From Letharia columbiana (taxonomy: Eukaryota; Ascomycota; Lecanoromycetes; Lecanorales; Parmeliaceae), in the NCBI RefSeq assembly GCF_014066305.1, contig NW_023501065.1, positions 62,001-126,000 on the forward strand: a stretch of DNA of 64,000 nucleotides, in the 5' to 3' direction. Positions 53,800 to 63,083 of this stretch are shown piece after piece. Below the pieces are notes generated by a model. The model made no database searches. It saw only the letters and a program-made list of their open reading frames with translations, and was not told the origin of the DNA. Position numbers and translations under genes: made by a program. Numbering within the stretch: position 1 is the first letter of the stretch; each line of letters begins with the position of its first letter.

Positions 53800-55014
53800 A
53801 TAAATATAATAATAAATAAAGATAGTATAAATTATATAGAATTAGTTTAAATTTAATAGCGACTATTAGTCTATTTATTAAAGCTTAGAAATTAGAAAAT
53901 CTTAGAAATAGATATAATTTAACGAATATACGCTCGTCGATTTTAAAAAGTTATATATTATTTATCGTTATTACGATAAGATTCTAATTTATTTATTTAT
54001 AGATTACGAAATAAGCGATATAATAATATATATTAAGTTTAAAAAATATATTAAGAAATCTAATTTAAGTAATTTATAATAAACGAACTTAATTAATAAT
54101 TATAAAAATTAGATATATTTCTAAATTAGACGATATAAACTATTAATAAATAAAATAATAAATAGAATATCTAGTTTACTATTTACTCTAGAAAAGATAA
54201 TATTAAGATTCTCTTATAATATTAGAAAATCGAAAGCTTATACGCGAAGACTTCTCGAAATAATTTTATCGCTAAATTATAAATATTAATATTTTATTTA
54301 TAATTACTAATAATTCTAAGATACTATAACTCTTACGCTATTTTAACTCTAATATATAATTAGAGTTAATATTTATTATAAAGAATCGATTAATAAGAAA
54401 AGCTATAGAGCTAGAGATAAAATTACTAAAGAATTTACTAGTTAATAATATTAAAATCTCTTTAATTCTAAATTATTAGTTATCTTATAATCGCTAATCA
54501 TTTATAATAATTCTAATCTTTTTTATTAATATTAATTAATAATAGTATAAGATTTTTATAGACTTCGAGTATATCGAAGATAAATATATTAATTAGAAAC
54601 TTATAAGTATTATTAATCTAATTCTTATAGAATATAAGATTTAAAATTATATATTTAAATTTATAATTAATAACGCTAGTAATAATAATATACTCTTCGA
54701 AGATTTAATTATTTATCTTTTTATTTTCGTAGTAGAGAACTCGCTTAATATTAAAGAATTTAAATTCTTAAATTATTTATAATATATTTTTTATATAGCG
54801 TATATTATTTAACTAGTCTTAAAAGAACTTCTAGATAATATTAGAGTTATTTTAATAAATAAGAATTTTTAAAGAAGCTAAGATAATAAAGAAGATAAGA
54901 ATTAAATTTAAGTAAGTATAATTAACTTATTAATAACTCTAATAAAAATACGATATTTCTTATTATTATTCTAATTATTATATTATTAATTATATTAAGA
55001 TTCGAAAAAGGGAA
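53800..55014 (+). pseudogene. hAT-type transposase relic, truncated on the right
   Basis: The plus-strand translation shows a hAT core: an ISLILNYQLS block near 54,450-54,480 (family K--LTLD-WTS), an FIDFEYIEDKY block near 54,555-54,590, a NNASNNN block at about 54,668-54,690 (family TADNASNN), and an ACII-LVLKELLDNIR block at about 54,795-54,845 (family C-AHVIQLALKELL). The frame then runs to 55,014, where the long-TIR element begins. No hAT sequence resumes after that element, so the right half is lost. The family's enzyme is a dimeric cut-and-paste transposase with a BED zinc finger, which I could not see. Confidence 0.72.
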
Positions 55015-55552
55015 GTAATATACGTATACCCTCTTTTAATATATATATACTCTCTTCAAATTCGATTAGTTTTCGCGCGGCCGCTAGCCGTATAGGGTAT
55101 AAACTCCGTATATAGCTTTCTAGGGAATATTATCGAGACTCTTAGTAATAGTAAGATAAGTTTTTTTAGACCTCTTCTAATAAAGTCTAAAAGATTAGAC
55201 GATTTTAAATCGTCGAATAATAAGGTCTTTGAATTATCCTTCTATGGCGACAGCTGATTGACTAGCTACCCTCTCTCGTTGCTACTAGAAATACGACTAT
55301 CGTACTCGAATATCCACTATCTGTTGGCCACCTGGCCTTCCTATAGCTGAAAGGTATCAAATATGATCTCGTTGCCCTGCTGTAGGCTGGCGTATTACGT
55401 CCACCTCGCTGTCGATTACCTCGCTGTCCGTCTCGTATAGCCCTACTTCGGCTATGTGCGGGTTTTATACTCTATGCGGCTAGCGGCCGCGCGGAAGCTA
55501 ATCGGATTTGGAGGGGGTGTACATGTATCAAAAGGGGGTGTACGTATATCAC
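55015..55552 (+). mobile_element. Long-TIR element, copy 2, spanning the RIP border
   Basis: A 538-bp non-autonomous element in inverted orientation to the copy at 21,129-21,656. Its terminal inverted repeats are about 98 bp. The right arm reads inward from GTGATATACGTACACCCC and keeps CA/TG. The left arm reads GTAATATACGTATACCCT, which is exactly the CpA-to-TpA and TpG-to-TpA version. The arms contain CGCGCGGCCGCTAG. Mutated sequence runs to about 55,228, and after that CA/TG are normal. A flanking duplication could not be identified. Confidence 0.88.
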
Positions 55553-55607
55553 AAGCCATTTTGAAAATATGTGATTACCGAACTGGCCCTTAGACAACCC
55601 CAAATAC

Positions 55608-56659
55608 AGTTAACAGGCGTGACTTCCTTGTAGGCTTTCGTAGCTAGTCTATATGTAGTATAGCTTAACCTGGTAAGATAAATATCCTACAACTTATCTT
55701 CGGACAGTCCCCTCCGACAGTCCCCCGTCAAACTAAAAAAGCCTCCCGCGCACGATCTACACGTTAAGCTTTCGGCCCCACCTAATTTTGGTGAGGGGTT
55801 GCGCCAGCCCTGTTCATCCGATTGTAAGAGACTTCAAGTTTAGATGAATTCCTCCCACTTCATTGATTTTGAAGTAATCCTTTAGAGCGATGACGTGGTG
55901 CTTAGGGTACATTATAAATGGGTCGGAGGCAGTACAATAGTAGTAGAATAAGGGCCCGTATCGTATATAATCATAATTAGATCGCTAGTATCGATGAGAA
56001 GATTGATGTCGGCAGGCCTTGTAAGTAGGTGAATGCCTATCTTTCTCCCATATCCCCGCATCCTATCTAAATCCAACTCCTATTTCGCTCATCCGCATAT
56101 TATGAATATCATCGAGTATACTGCGACGGTTGCAGACAAGAAGAGGCGTATTTTCGACATCTTCTTAGCTGTCTACAAGCGTGCCTCTATTAGTAGCGAG
56201 GTCTTTTCTAGTAAGGATATTGCAATTCTACGTGTTAAGACCTGGTCTTATACGTAAGGATTTACTGCAGTGACTGATCATAGCGAGCACCAAACCCGCT
56301 TAGAAAATATGGGATTTTCGTGGACTTGAACTCATAGCCTTCCTGGAATTGTGGTAAAAGTTATCGCTAAAAATCTATATTATAAAATCTCCCTTACTCG
56401 TTAAGATATAACGTTCTATTTGGATAACTATACCGTGGAATGAAAGAAATATCGACAATGCACCCACCAGTCAGATATCCACTTTGCCAAGGCCTATGCC
56501 AAGCCGGGTGGCTGCGGGTATAGCCGGTAGCTACATTAGTGTGGACGGGGGACTGTCGGAGGGGGACTGTCCGAAGATAAGTTAAATATCCTGCTGCCGT
56601 AGGCTTCCATAGATTCTACATCCTTTGCTACCCACATAGTAGAACTGTTTCGTTCAACT
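55608..56659 (+). repeat. Left LTR, split by an 893-bp TIR element
   Basis: The LTR parts are 55,608-55,690 and 56,595-56,659 (56,584-56,594 is the duplicated target). Against the right LTR, five G-to-A changes cluster in the 30 bp before the insertion. Confidence 0.9.
55691..56583. mobile_element. 893-bp TIR element with 11-bp target duplication
   Basis: Terminal inverted repeats begin AACTTATCTTCGGACAGTCC and extend about 43 bp with one indel, including the short repeat GACAGTCCCC twice per arm. The flanks are AAATATCCTAC (55,680-55,690) and AAATATCCTGC (56,584-56,594), one difference. The empty site is preserved in the right LTR at about 58,207-58,217. A 9-11-bp duplication is typical of Mutator-like (MULE) elements, so this is best read as a non-autonomous MULE. 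The interior has a 74-codon open frame at 56,033-56,257 with no known relatives, which may be chance. Confidence 0.88.
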
Positions 56660-56789
56660 GGAGGTCTTGCCCAGATGGTAATCGTGGCCTTGCAAAGTGA
56701 TCATTGTTGTTATTCGTTCGTTTGAAGTCTTTCACAGCCGTTCATTGGCTGGTTAGTGATTTATTCTCCAAATCATTCATTTTACCTCA

Positions 56790-57923
56790 GTGGAGAGCTC
56801 GGAGAGCCCCTCCCATTATTGCCATTTCACCTTCGTCAAGCTGGCCCATCTCAGTGGCAGTCTCCTATTAGATCTTGCTAAGTCTATGGCAAGCATGGCC
56901 TACAAGTCGACTGGTCCTCAATTCACTCGCAGTGATTGCTTCTTCGGCAATGGAGTATCCGCTACTCAATGGCTAAAACACTTTCACACCATAATATCCG
57001 GCTACGAGTATACGTTAAAGTAGTACCTCGAATGGCTTAATATACTTCTTATAAACGACGCTGGTAATTGGGCCGATACGAATCCTAACGCTATCCGTCT
57101 TCTTAACGAGTTAGCTCCGTCTCAGCAGACTATCATCAGCTTTACAAGCTTGTTCTGTACACGATTTGAGTCCCTTATCGAGTTCCACAGCGGAGTACGA
57201 GACCAGCCACCACAGCTACCGGAGCAGCCTGTCGTACCAGAGCAGCCTACCGTACCACAGCTGTCAGAACTACCACAGCCTACTCCACACGTACCAGAGC
57301 AGCCTGTCGTACCAGAGCAGCCTGTCGTACCAGAGAAGCCTGTCATACCAGAGCAGCCTACTCCACAGCTACCAGAGCAGCCTACCCTACAGCTATCAGA
57401 GCAGCCCGTCGTAACACAGTCAGCTCCATCAGTACCAGAGCAGCCTACTCCAGAGCTACCAGAGCAGCCCGTCGTAACACAGTCAGCTCCATCAGTACCA
57501 GAGCAGCCTACTCCAGAGCTACCAGAGCAGCCTGTCGTACCAGAGCAGCCTGTCATACCAGAGCAGCCTACCGTACCACAGCTGTCAGAGCTACCACAGC
57601 AGCCTACTCCACAAGTACCAGAGCAGCCAGTCCTACCAGAGCAGCCTACCCTACAGCTACCAGAGCAGCCCGTTATATTACAGTCAGCTCCGTTAGTATT
57701 ACGGCAGCTTATCACATCAGTCCTACTAGAGAAGCCTACTTTACAGCTACCAGAGCAGACCGTCATATCACAGTCAGCTCCGTCAGTATTACAGCAGCCT
57801 ATCACATCAGTCCTACCACAGCAGCTACCTCAGCCCGATTTCACATTTACACTCACACACCTCACTCAGCAGTCCGTTACTACCCTACACCATTGGATCT
57901 GGCCTATCATGGGGGTTGGTTAG
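56790..57923 (+). pseudogene. gag-like gene with PEQP repeat tail, one in-frame stop
   Basis: One frame of 378 codons runs from ATG at 56,790 to TAG at 57,921-57,923, broken only by TAG at 57,021-57,023. A single C-to-T change in a CAG Gln codon (CpA to TpA, RIP-type) explains that stop. Residues 1-140 hold a Gag-like pattern: F-GNGVSATQWLKHF near residues 51-65, then YLEWLNILL and A-NWAD-NP, then LFCTRFES near 120-128. Residues about 138-350 are a tandem array of six-residue units (VVPEQP, TPQLPEQP variants). Gag would package element RNA. A domesticated or effector-like role is possible but not shown by the sequence. The opposite strand has a Cys/Gly-rich open frame that is only the shadow of the repeats. 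Confidence 0.7.
57203..57830 (+). repeat. 18-bp coding tandem repeats (PEQP units)
   Basis: Imperfect repeats built on CCTGTCGTACCAGAGCAG and variants with CAGCTACCAGAGCAG. They encode Pro/Gln/Glu/Val-rich units, with one longer duplicated block (about 57,405-57,465 repeated at 57,465-57,525). Unit gain and loss keeps the frame. Confidence 0.9.
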
Positions 57924-58135
57924 CTTGCTATGCTACGAAAGCAGTTCTACTAGTGCTTACAGAAGGCTTCCTCAGCTACTTACTACGATGCTATATGGTT
58001 TATAATATATGTTCTTGCTAGAGGTATTATTTTTCAGGGGCTTGTTTTGCTATGGCTTTGTTTGCTACCTTGCTTGTGTATAGCTTCATAATGCTTTGTT
58101 AGTCTCGGGGGGCTCCGTCTTGTTTGTGTGGGAGT

Positions 58136-58283
58136 AGTTAACAGGCGTGACTTCCTTGTAGGCTTTCGTAGCTAGTCTATATGTAGTATAGCTTGGCCTG
58201 GTGGGATAAATATCCTGCTGCCGTAGGCTTCCATAGATTCTATATCCTTTGCTACCCACATAGTAGAACTGTTTCGTTCAACT
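58136..58283 (+). repeat. Right LTR of the non-autonomous retroelement
   Basis: A 148-bp uninterrupted copy with the empty target site of the 893-bp element. Followed by AATAC at 58,284-58,288. Confidence 0.9.
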
Positions 58284-58376
58284 AATACCAATCTGAGCTC
58301 CGGGACATGGCCGCTTTCTCAATCGGGCAGTTAGAAATAATCAGGTACGAGGGTACATTGTGGATCTGCGCTTTAT

Positions 58377-58881
58377 AGGGCCCCTTTGGCAACCAAAATC
58401 TACATTTTGATTTTCGTTAGTCAAATACTAGCTTTACGGCCTGAATACGTGCATTAAAATATTATGCAACCTTGGCGCCAAGATCAAAATCTATTTCAGC
58501 CTTAAGGGCAAAAAAGCACATTTATTTGCAAACCGACTCCGACTCTAGTTTTTTAAAAAATGTGCGCTAAATTAAAGCGATATCTACGTGAATTATTAAA
58601 GAAAATAACTAATATTGAAATTAAAAGCGATTTAAATTTTGCGTAATTAATATAGAAGTATAAATACGTTATTCTCTTTAATATGCACTTTTAGATTTAT
58701 ATTGAAAATTATTATGATGTTATTCGGAAATAGTACGGGCTGTCCGGGGCTTAAGGGGGGCATTTTCGTTACGAACCTTGAATTCTTGGCACGTATAATA
58801 CCTGTGCTCGAAAAGAAAGTTGGTATTTTGACCTGAAATTCTTGAAAATGTGGGCTTGAATTTGGTTGCCAAAGGGGCCCT
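58377..58881. mobile_element. 505-bp MITE-like element
   Basis: Inverted termini AGGGCCCCTTTGGCAACC at 58,377-58,394 and its exact inverse at 58,864-58,881. The interior has no gene. The centre (about 58,555-58,720) is strongly AT-rich with few CA/TG, while both ends are ordinary, so either a smaller insertion or local RIP affected the middle. No clear target duplication. A diverged terminus, GGCCCGTTTGGCAGC, appears at 59,015-59,029. Confidence 0.78.
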
Positions 58882-59835
58882 TTTAGATTACCCCAAGCCT
58901 GACGCTCCAGTCAATTTCGTTGCTTTCAAGAGCCGTCAGCCGATCTTCCGAAAGGATCATCTCTGGGGAAAAAAATTGGTATGCTCCTGTTTGCAAAACC
59001 ATTTGGAGAGGCCCGTTTGGCAGCAATTTTAAATGCACGCATAGCTAATTGTGGTAGGATTAGCCTTTCCGTCTACAAGTCGATTAGCGGTCACAGGCTG
59101 ATAGTCTGCTTATGGGAATGTGGTGTGACACTTGTTGTGATCAGAAGAAGAAAAATGGCTGTGAAGGCTAAGTACTAAATAGTAGGTGCTGGCCCCACCA
59201 CAAGGCTGGGAGCATTCTCCAACGCTCCCCGGACACAAGACCGAGACGAATGACGCTGCGAGTCGCAAAGGCGCAGAAAGGGCAATTGTGAAGCCAAAGG
59301 TCTATTACTCCGAGTATGGAGTCGGATACATGTTCAAACTCTGGATCTGTTAGTCAATAGCAATCTCTCATTGCAATGATAGAGTCGAATCGGTGTCTCG
59401 GGCATCAAATTCGTTAACCAACAACGGCTTGTCTGTTCAAGAAGAGATCAAATATAGGTCTTAGTTAGGTATGAAATTATGAGCAAGCAACGGCTTGTTG
59501 ATTCAGGAATGAAGCCAGACATGGGCCATAAGCCTGAAGAGCATGCCAGAAATGTCCATAGGAGACTACTTGGTCTTGCAATCGAATCCTATTTCCGAAA
59601 TGGCACGCGGCTCATCATCTCTGTGTGTCTTTGAGATTGTCCAAAGCGTACCATCAGCTCAGCTTACTTGGAATAGCACAATTGGACCGGGTCCAGACAG
59701 ATACAGATCTGCTTCCGGCAACGCAACCGTGATAGAGCCTGGAATCGAGCCCAAGCTGAGTCTGGTTTCGTATTATACCCTGTGGCGATGCTGGTTTCTT
59801 TCTCCTTATACAGCGGTATCAGAACTGTGACTCAC
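58882..59835. other. Intergenic stretch, no gene identified
   Basis: Ordinary composition. Short open frames on both strands show no recognisable domain or splice pattern. AACGGCTTGT occurs twice (near 59,424 and 59,489), followed by similar sequence. Confidence 0.5.
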
Positions 59836-59969
59836 CCTTTTTCGAGGCTGACCATGCCCCCGGATCCACCCTGCTGGTAGACGACCACAGTGGGGTGATG
59901 GTGCTGATCGAAGCTGCTGAATCGCGAGTCGAACATTTCCAGAGTGTGACCATCCTCGCGGTGGAAGAT
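59836..59969 (-). pseudogene. Possible 3' exon of a degraded minus-strand gene
   Basis: On the minus strand a 134-nt open segment is bounded by a 3' splice-like TTTAG before 59,969 and a 5' splice-like GTGAGT after 59,836. It reads IFHREDGHTLEMFD, continues with a His-rich stretch, and ends in GGMVSLEKG. The upstream ACTAAT in the presumed intron resembles a fungal branch site. The family is not recognised. It may belong with the degraded gene at 60,544-61,010, but the joining exons cannot be reconstructed. Confidence 0.4.
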
Positions 59970-60543
59970 CTAAAGTGACGCATTAGTCTTGAGAAGTACA
60001 GATCACAGCATTTTGTGAACAAAGAGTACAGAACCTTCCAATAGTAATAAAGATTGCACTCTAGCATTAGCGTTTCCGAGACGCCTTTACAGCTTGGTAG
60101 GTCGTCAGTCTTGATCTGCGTACATGCGCGCTTGATCCAGGCATTCCAAAGCGAGCGGGGCTTCTCTGATTCTTGTCTAGGCCTGGGCGTGGAGGGTTTC
60201 CCGAACTTCCTCTGCTGCTATAGTAACGTTGAACGTCCACAGTCTTGAAGAAGGAGCCGAGAATGGTACCAGATGCGTTGGTGAGTATTTCTGAGGCATC
60301 TGTTTCCACCTTTTCGGTCGTTTGTGTTGTGTGCACGATATCCTCACTCGTGGATTATTCAAATGATATGGTTGATGTCTTGACACGAGCCGATGACTCG
60401 GGCATGTTCTCCTGTGGCACGCACTGTTCACACGATCTCTCCTACGCAGTTTTGGATTTGGAAGGGGCGATTGCTTCTGCTTTTGAACGAAAGAGGAAAA
60501 ATAGGAGCGGAAAAAGATGAACAACGGATGGAACTATACTTAC

Positions 60544-61010
60544 CATTTTCCTTCTTGGTAACGGCCATGCCTTGCTTGAAGCCTTCTTTGTTGGTTTTGG
60601 CGATAGCTTCTACCGCATCTGGCAAGACCCTAGCGGATGGCACTCCTACCGCAGACATGTACTTCGGATTGCTTTTCAGAGCTGAAAGTATTATGTATAC
60701 AGTTGCAGAAGTCTTGCTAGACTTGCCTTGCACTAACTCAATTCTCTACTGCGCAGCAGAAGGCCCATCGGGAATGTCGTGATCCAAATAATGAGTGTTA
60801 ATTGAAACAAGGCTTCTGACCGAAAGATCAGCTCCTTAGAAAGCCTGGCAATCTTCCAACCAGTTACCCATCCCAGCTACCAAGTCGCAAAGCTCTTTGC
60901 GATCCGGTCCCTCTAGGGCGGCACAAAACCCGGCTGATTCTTTCCACGAGAGAGACATTGAAGCTGAATACCAGTATTGCCGAAGTCCCGTTTATTCCCG
61001 TCATATTACT
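60544..61010 (-). pseudogene. Degraded minus-strand gene of unknown function
   Basis: One minus-strand frame is protein-like from about 61,010 to 60,544 and ends at a good fungal 5' splice site, GTAAGT (60,543-60,538). It contains segments such as ESAGFCAALEGPDRKELCDL, SINTHYLDHDIPDG and NPKYMSAVGVPSARVLPDAV. Two in-frame stops interrupt it, TAA at 60,838-60,836 and TAG at 60,748-60,746; both are one transition from a Gln or Trp codon. Downstream (60,440-60,070) further protein-like pieces appear in shifting frames, again with a TAA that could have been CAA. This looks like a host gene inactivated next to the repeat block, perhaps by RIP leakage. No family recognised. Confidence 0.5.
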
Positions 61011-61329
61011 AGGTACGAGGAAGCTGATACCTTGATGAACGGCCTGAACCATTCTGCGCTGCTCATCTTATTCTGTGAGTTCATTCACAAATTATGGAAA
61101 GCGATGGCTATGCGACTTGCCAACTGCTGGCAGTGCTTCGGCAAGGGCTACCTTGTAGAGCATTTGCCAAGCCTCCATCGTGAGAAAAATGGTCCGAAGA
61201 TACGTCCGACCAGCAGCATTAGCAGTGCACGTTCTCTATCACGGTTCTGTTTGTCGAATTCTTGGGTAAGCAGAGGTCAAATTCTCACAAACGAAATACG
61301 CATTACCCACTCGCTATTCACAGGCTAGT

Positions 61330-63083
61330 CTGGAGGACGCCCGTGACGTTCAAGATCTCTGGCTGTTGGTCCTAATTTCGTTAAACTCCTAGAAAATGGT
61401 ATCCATTTTATCAAAGGTTGAGTCAATTTTTGTGAGAGAATTGGGTCTAGCGCCTATTTCATAGCAAGGTATATGTTTGGGCAAGTATTTCATACGGTAT
61501 AAAAGGTATTCGGGCTCCATCACGATCAAGGCTTGGTGATCCGACTTTTGCGGCCGCCATAGCAGGGTCCGGCGTGTGGAGTGTGGACATCCTGGGTTTG
61601 ACTTTCTCACGTTTGTGTAGAGGATTACGCGCTAGACACTTTTGATGATAAGAATTGTTGTGCCGGCAGGCGATGGTGGATCTCAGGTTCTCTGCAAAAG
61701 GAAAATGTGACTAGGATAGAATAAACGAAATGGGGTAAGTTCCTTAACTTGAGGGGAGTGGCTATGAGACGAAAATCTGACCGTTGTCGTTGGATAAGTC
61801 ACACGAACGCCTTCTTCTGCATCCCGAATCAAATCTGGGTGTCTTCAATGGTTGGTCGCGTCAAAGGCCTGTTTTCTCTCTGCGTTAAGAGTCAAGATTA
61901 ACTCGCTCAGAAGGAGGGTCGCCTTCAATGGGTGCTTTCCTTTCTGCACCCCGAGGCAAACAGTTATTCTAGTTGGCTGGTCAACCTGATCTTGCCGATC
62001 ATTTAGGCCTAAGCCTCACAGTACTAGTTTCATGCCAATACGCCGAAGTGGTGAAGTGGGCTTATAGTGGGCTTGTGGCCGAATGGCAATCTTTCTGGCG
62101 CATACCCAAGTGAGGCTATTGGCATGATTGAGTGGCGGCATGCGTATCAGCCAGGACACCATATGACCATTTCTCTTGTCAGTTGTAGTACACTTGTTTC
62201 TCTGGAAATCGCGTATAGGCAAGACAGCTTGGCCGTGCACAACAAGGTCATAAAGCTGGCTTGCACGGTCATGACAATGTCGAGTAAATGTTTGGGGCGC
62301 GCAGTCTGCTTGCACTGGCTTGACACCAAACCCCAGCTGTTTTTGGGGTACGCAGTTAGATTCAAAACGTGTTGTCCTGGAACAAACATATGCCTTGGTC
62401 TTGCGGCGCGACCTTTCATCACTTACGCTACCTATCTTCTCGGATCATACAGCTTTCTCTGTCATCACTTTCATTGATGACATCCCTTAGATCTCACCGC
62501 ACATCAACAACGCCATCAACACCGCTTAGAAGACATGGAAATGTGCTTCCTTTTGCATCCCGGATTTAATCCGACAGTCTTAGAAGGTTGGTCTTCTTAA
62601 AACTAAGCCTTATTTCCAGATTTCGAGCAAGGCCAGAGCCAGGCCAAATAATTTGAGAAGATCAGCCACCCTGGAGTTAACATCTCGTTCTCGTCACGAA
62701 TATTGCTTGTTTTTGCCTACTGACAGACCGATGAGAGTTTACTCGATTGCAGTGTCCAAAAGGCAATTGTGTTCGCAGTATGCTACCGAAGTTTCATTGG
62801 CTCCAATTGCATATGAACGTAGTGGGTGGAGTAGGCGAAGCCGCTCGCATCAGAGAATTAATTGTTAGTTCTCTTCGCTCTTGTGACCTTAAACTTGCTG
62901 CCATTGGAATTGGCGCCAAAAGCCATCTCTTTCAGTGCATTGATTTAGCATACAACAGGCTGCCATATGACAGAAGTGTGTCTTGATCTTGCATCGTAGC
63001 CTCTCTTCGCTCAATCCGCCTGCGTCCGCGGTCTACGTCGTCCCGCTGAGTCATCAGTCCTTTCCGAAGTGTCTCGCTGAGTC
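61330..63083. other. Intergenic stretch, no gene identified
   Basis: Several open frames of 70-136 codons overlap on both strands, without known domains, splice signals or consistent coding pattern. A diverged motif of about 40 bp recurs three times (near 61,818, 61,945 and 62,549; core TGCATCCCG...GGTTGGTC). A perfect 8-bp-arm hairpin, TGTCATCA/TGATGACA, lies near 62,460-62,482. Confidence 0.5.

Larger units (their letters stand above)
1..55230. other. RIP-mutated AT-rich repeat block
   Basis: Seen directly: CpA and TpG are nearly absent over 55 kb, TpA is in excess, and C or G persists mainly in CpG, CpT/ApG and CpC/GpG contexts. Known: this is the product of repeat-induced point mutation, which converts C to T (mainly at CpA) in duplicated DNA of ascomycetes. 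Because TGA cannot form without TpG, stops are almost all TAA or TAG. Small patches with surviving CA/TG occur near 2,230-2,420, 10,830-11,850, 19,070-19,260, 34,190-34,320, 35,480-35,530 and 49,480-49,550. No intact gene is expected or seen in the block. It may be a pericentromeric, subtelomeric or dispersed AT isochore; the sequence does not say which. Confidence 0.95.
55608..58283 (+). mobile_element. Non-autonomous LTR retroelement with 148-bp LTRs
   Basis: The two LTRs are 55,608-56,659 (148 bp once an 893-bp insertion and its 11-bp duplication are removed) and 58,136-58,283 (148 bp). The outer flanks carry a perfect 5-bp duplication, AATAC, at 55,603-55,607 and 58,284-58,288. The interior of about 1.48 kb has a TGGAGGTC primer-binding-type start just after the left LTR and a purine-rich GTGTGGGAG just before the right LTR, so the plus strand is the likely sense. 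It has one gag-like gene and no pol, so it must depend on another element. The LTR termini read AGTT...AACT, not TG...CA, which is unusual. LTR differences are mainly G-to-A/C-to-T. Confidence 0.88.

Noticed and set aside
56310..56375. tRNA-like segment with a B-box-like GTTCAAGTC on the minus strand
   Set aside because: The T-arm and acceptor stems do not pair and no anticodon arm can be folded, so no tRNA or SINE head is supported.
57122..57805. 227-codon Cys/Gly-rich open frame on the minus strand
   Set aside because: It is the exact antisense of the PEQP coding repeats. An 18-bp repeat without stops in one frame is often open on the other strand too.
60897..61328. 143-codon plus-strand open frame
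   Set aside because: It overlaps the degraded minus-strand gene, which has splice sites and a better protein-like composition. No domain seen.
62067..62477. 136-codon plus-strand open frame
   Set aside because: Overlaps minus-strand frames of 91-99 codons, has no recognisable domain, and its length is possible by chance at this base composition.
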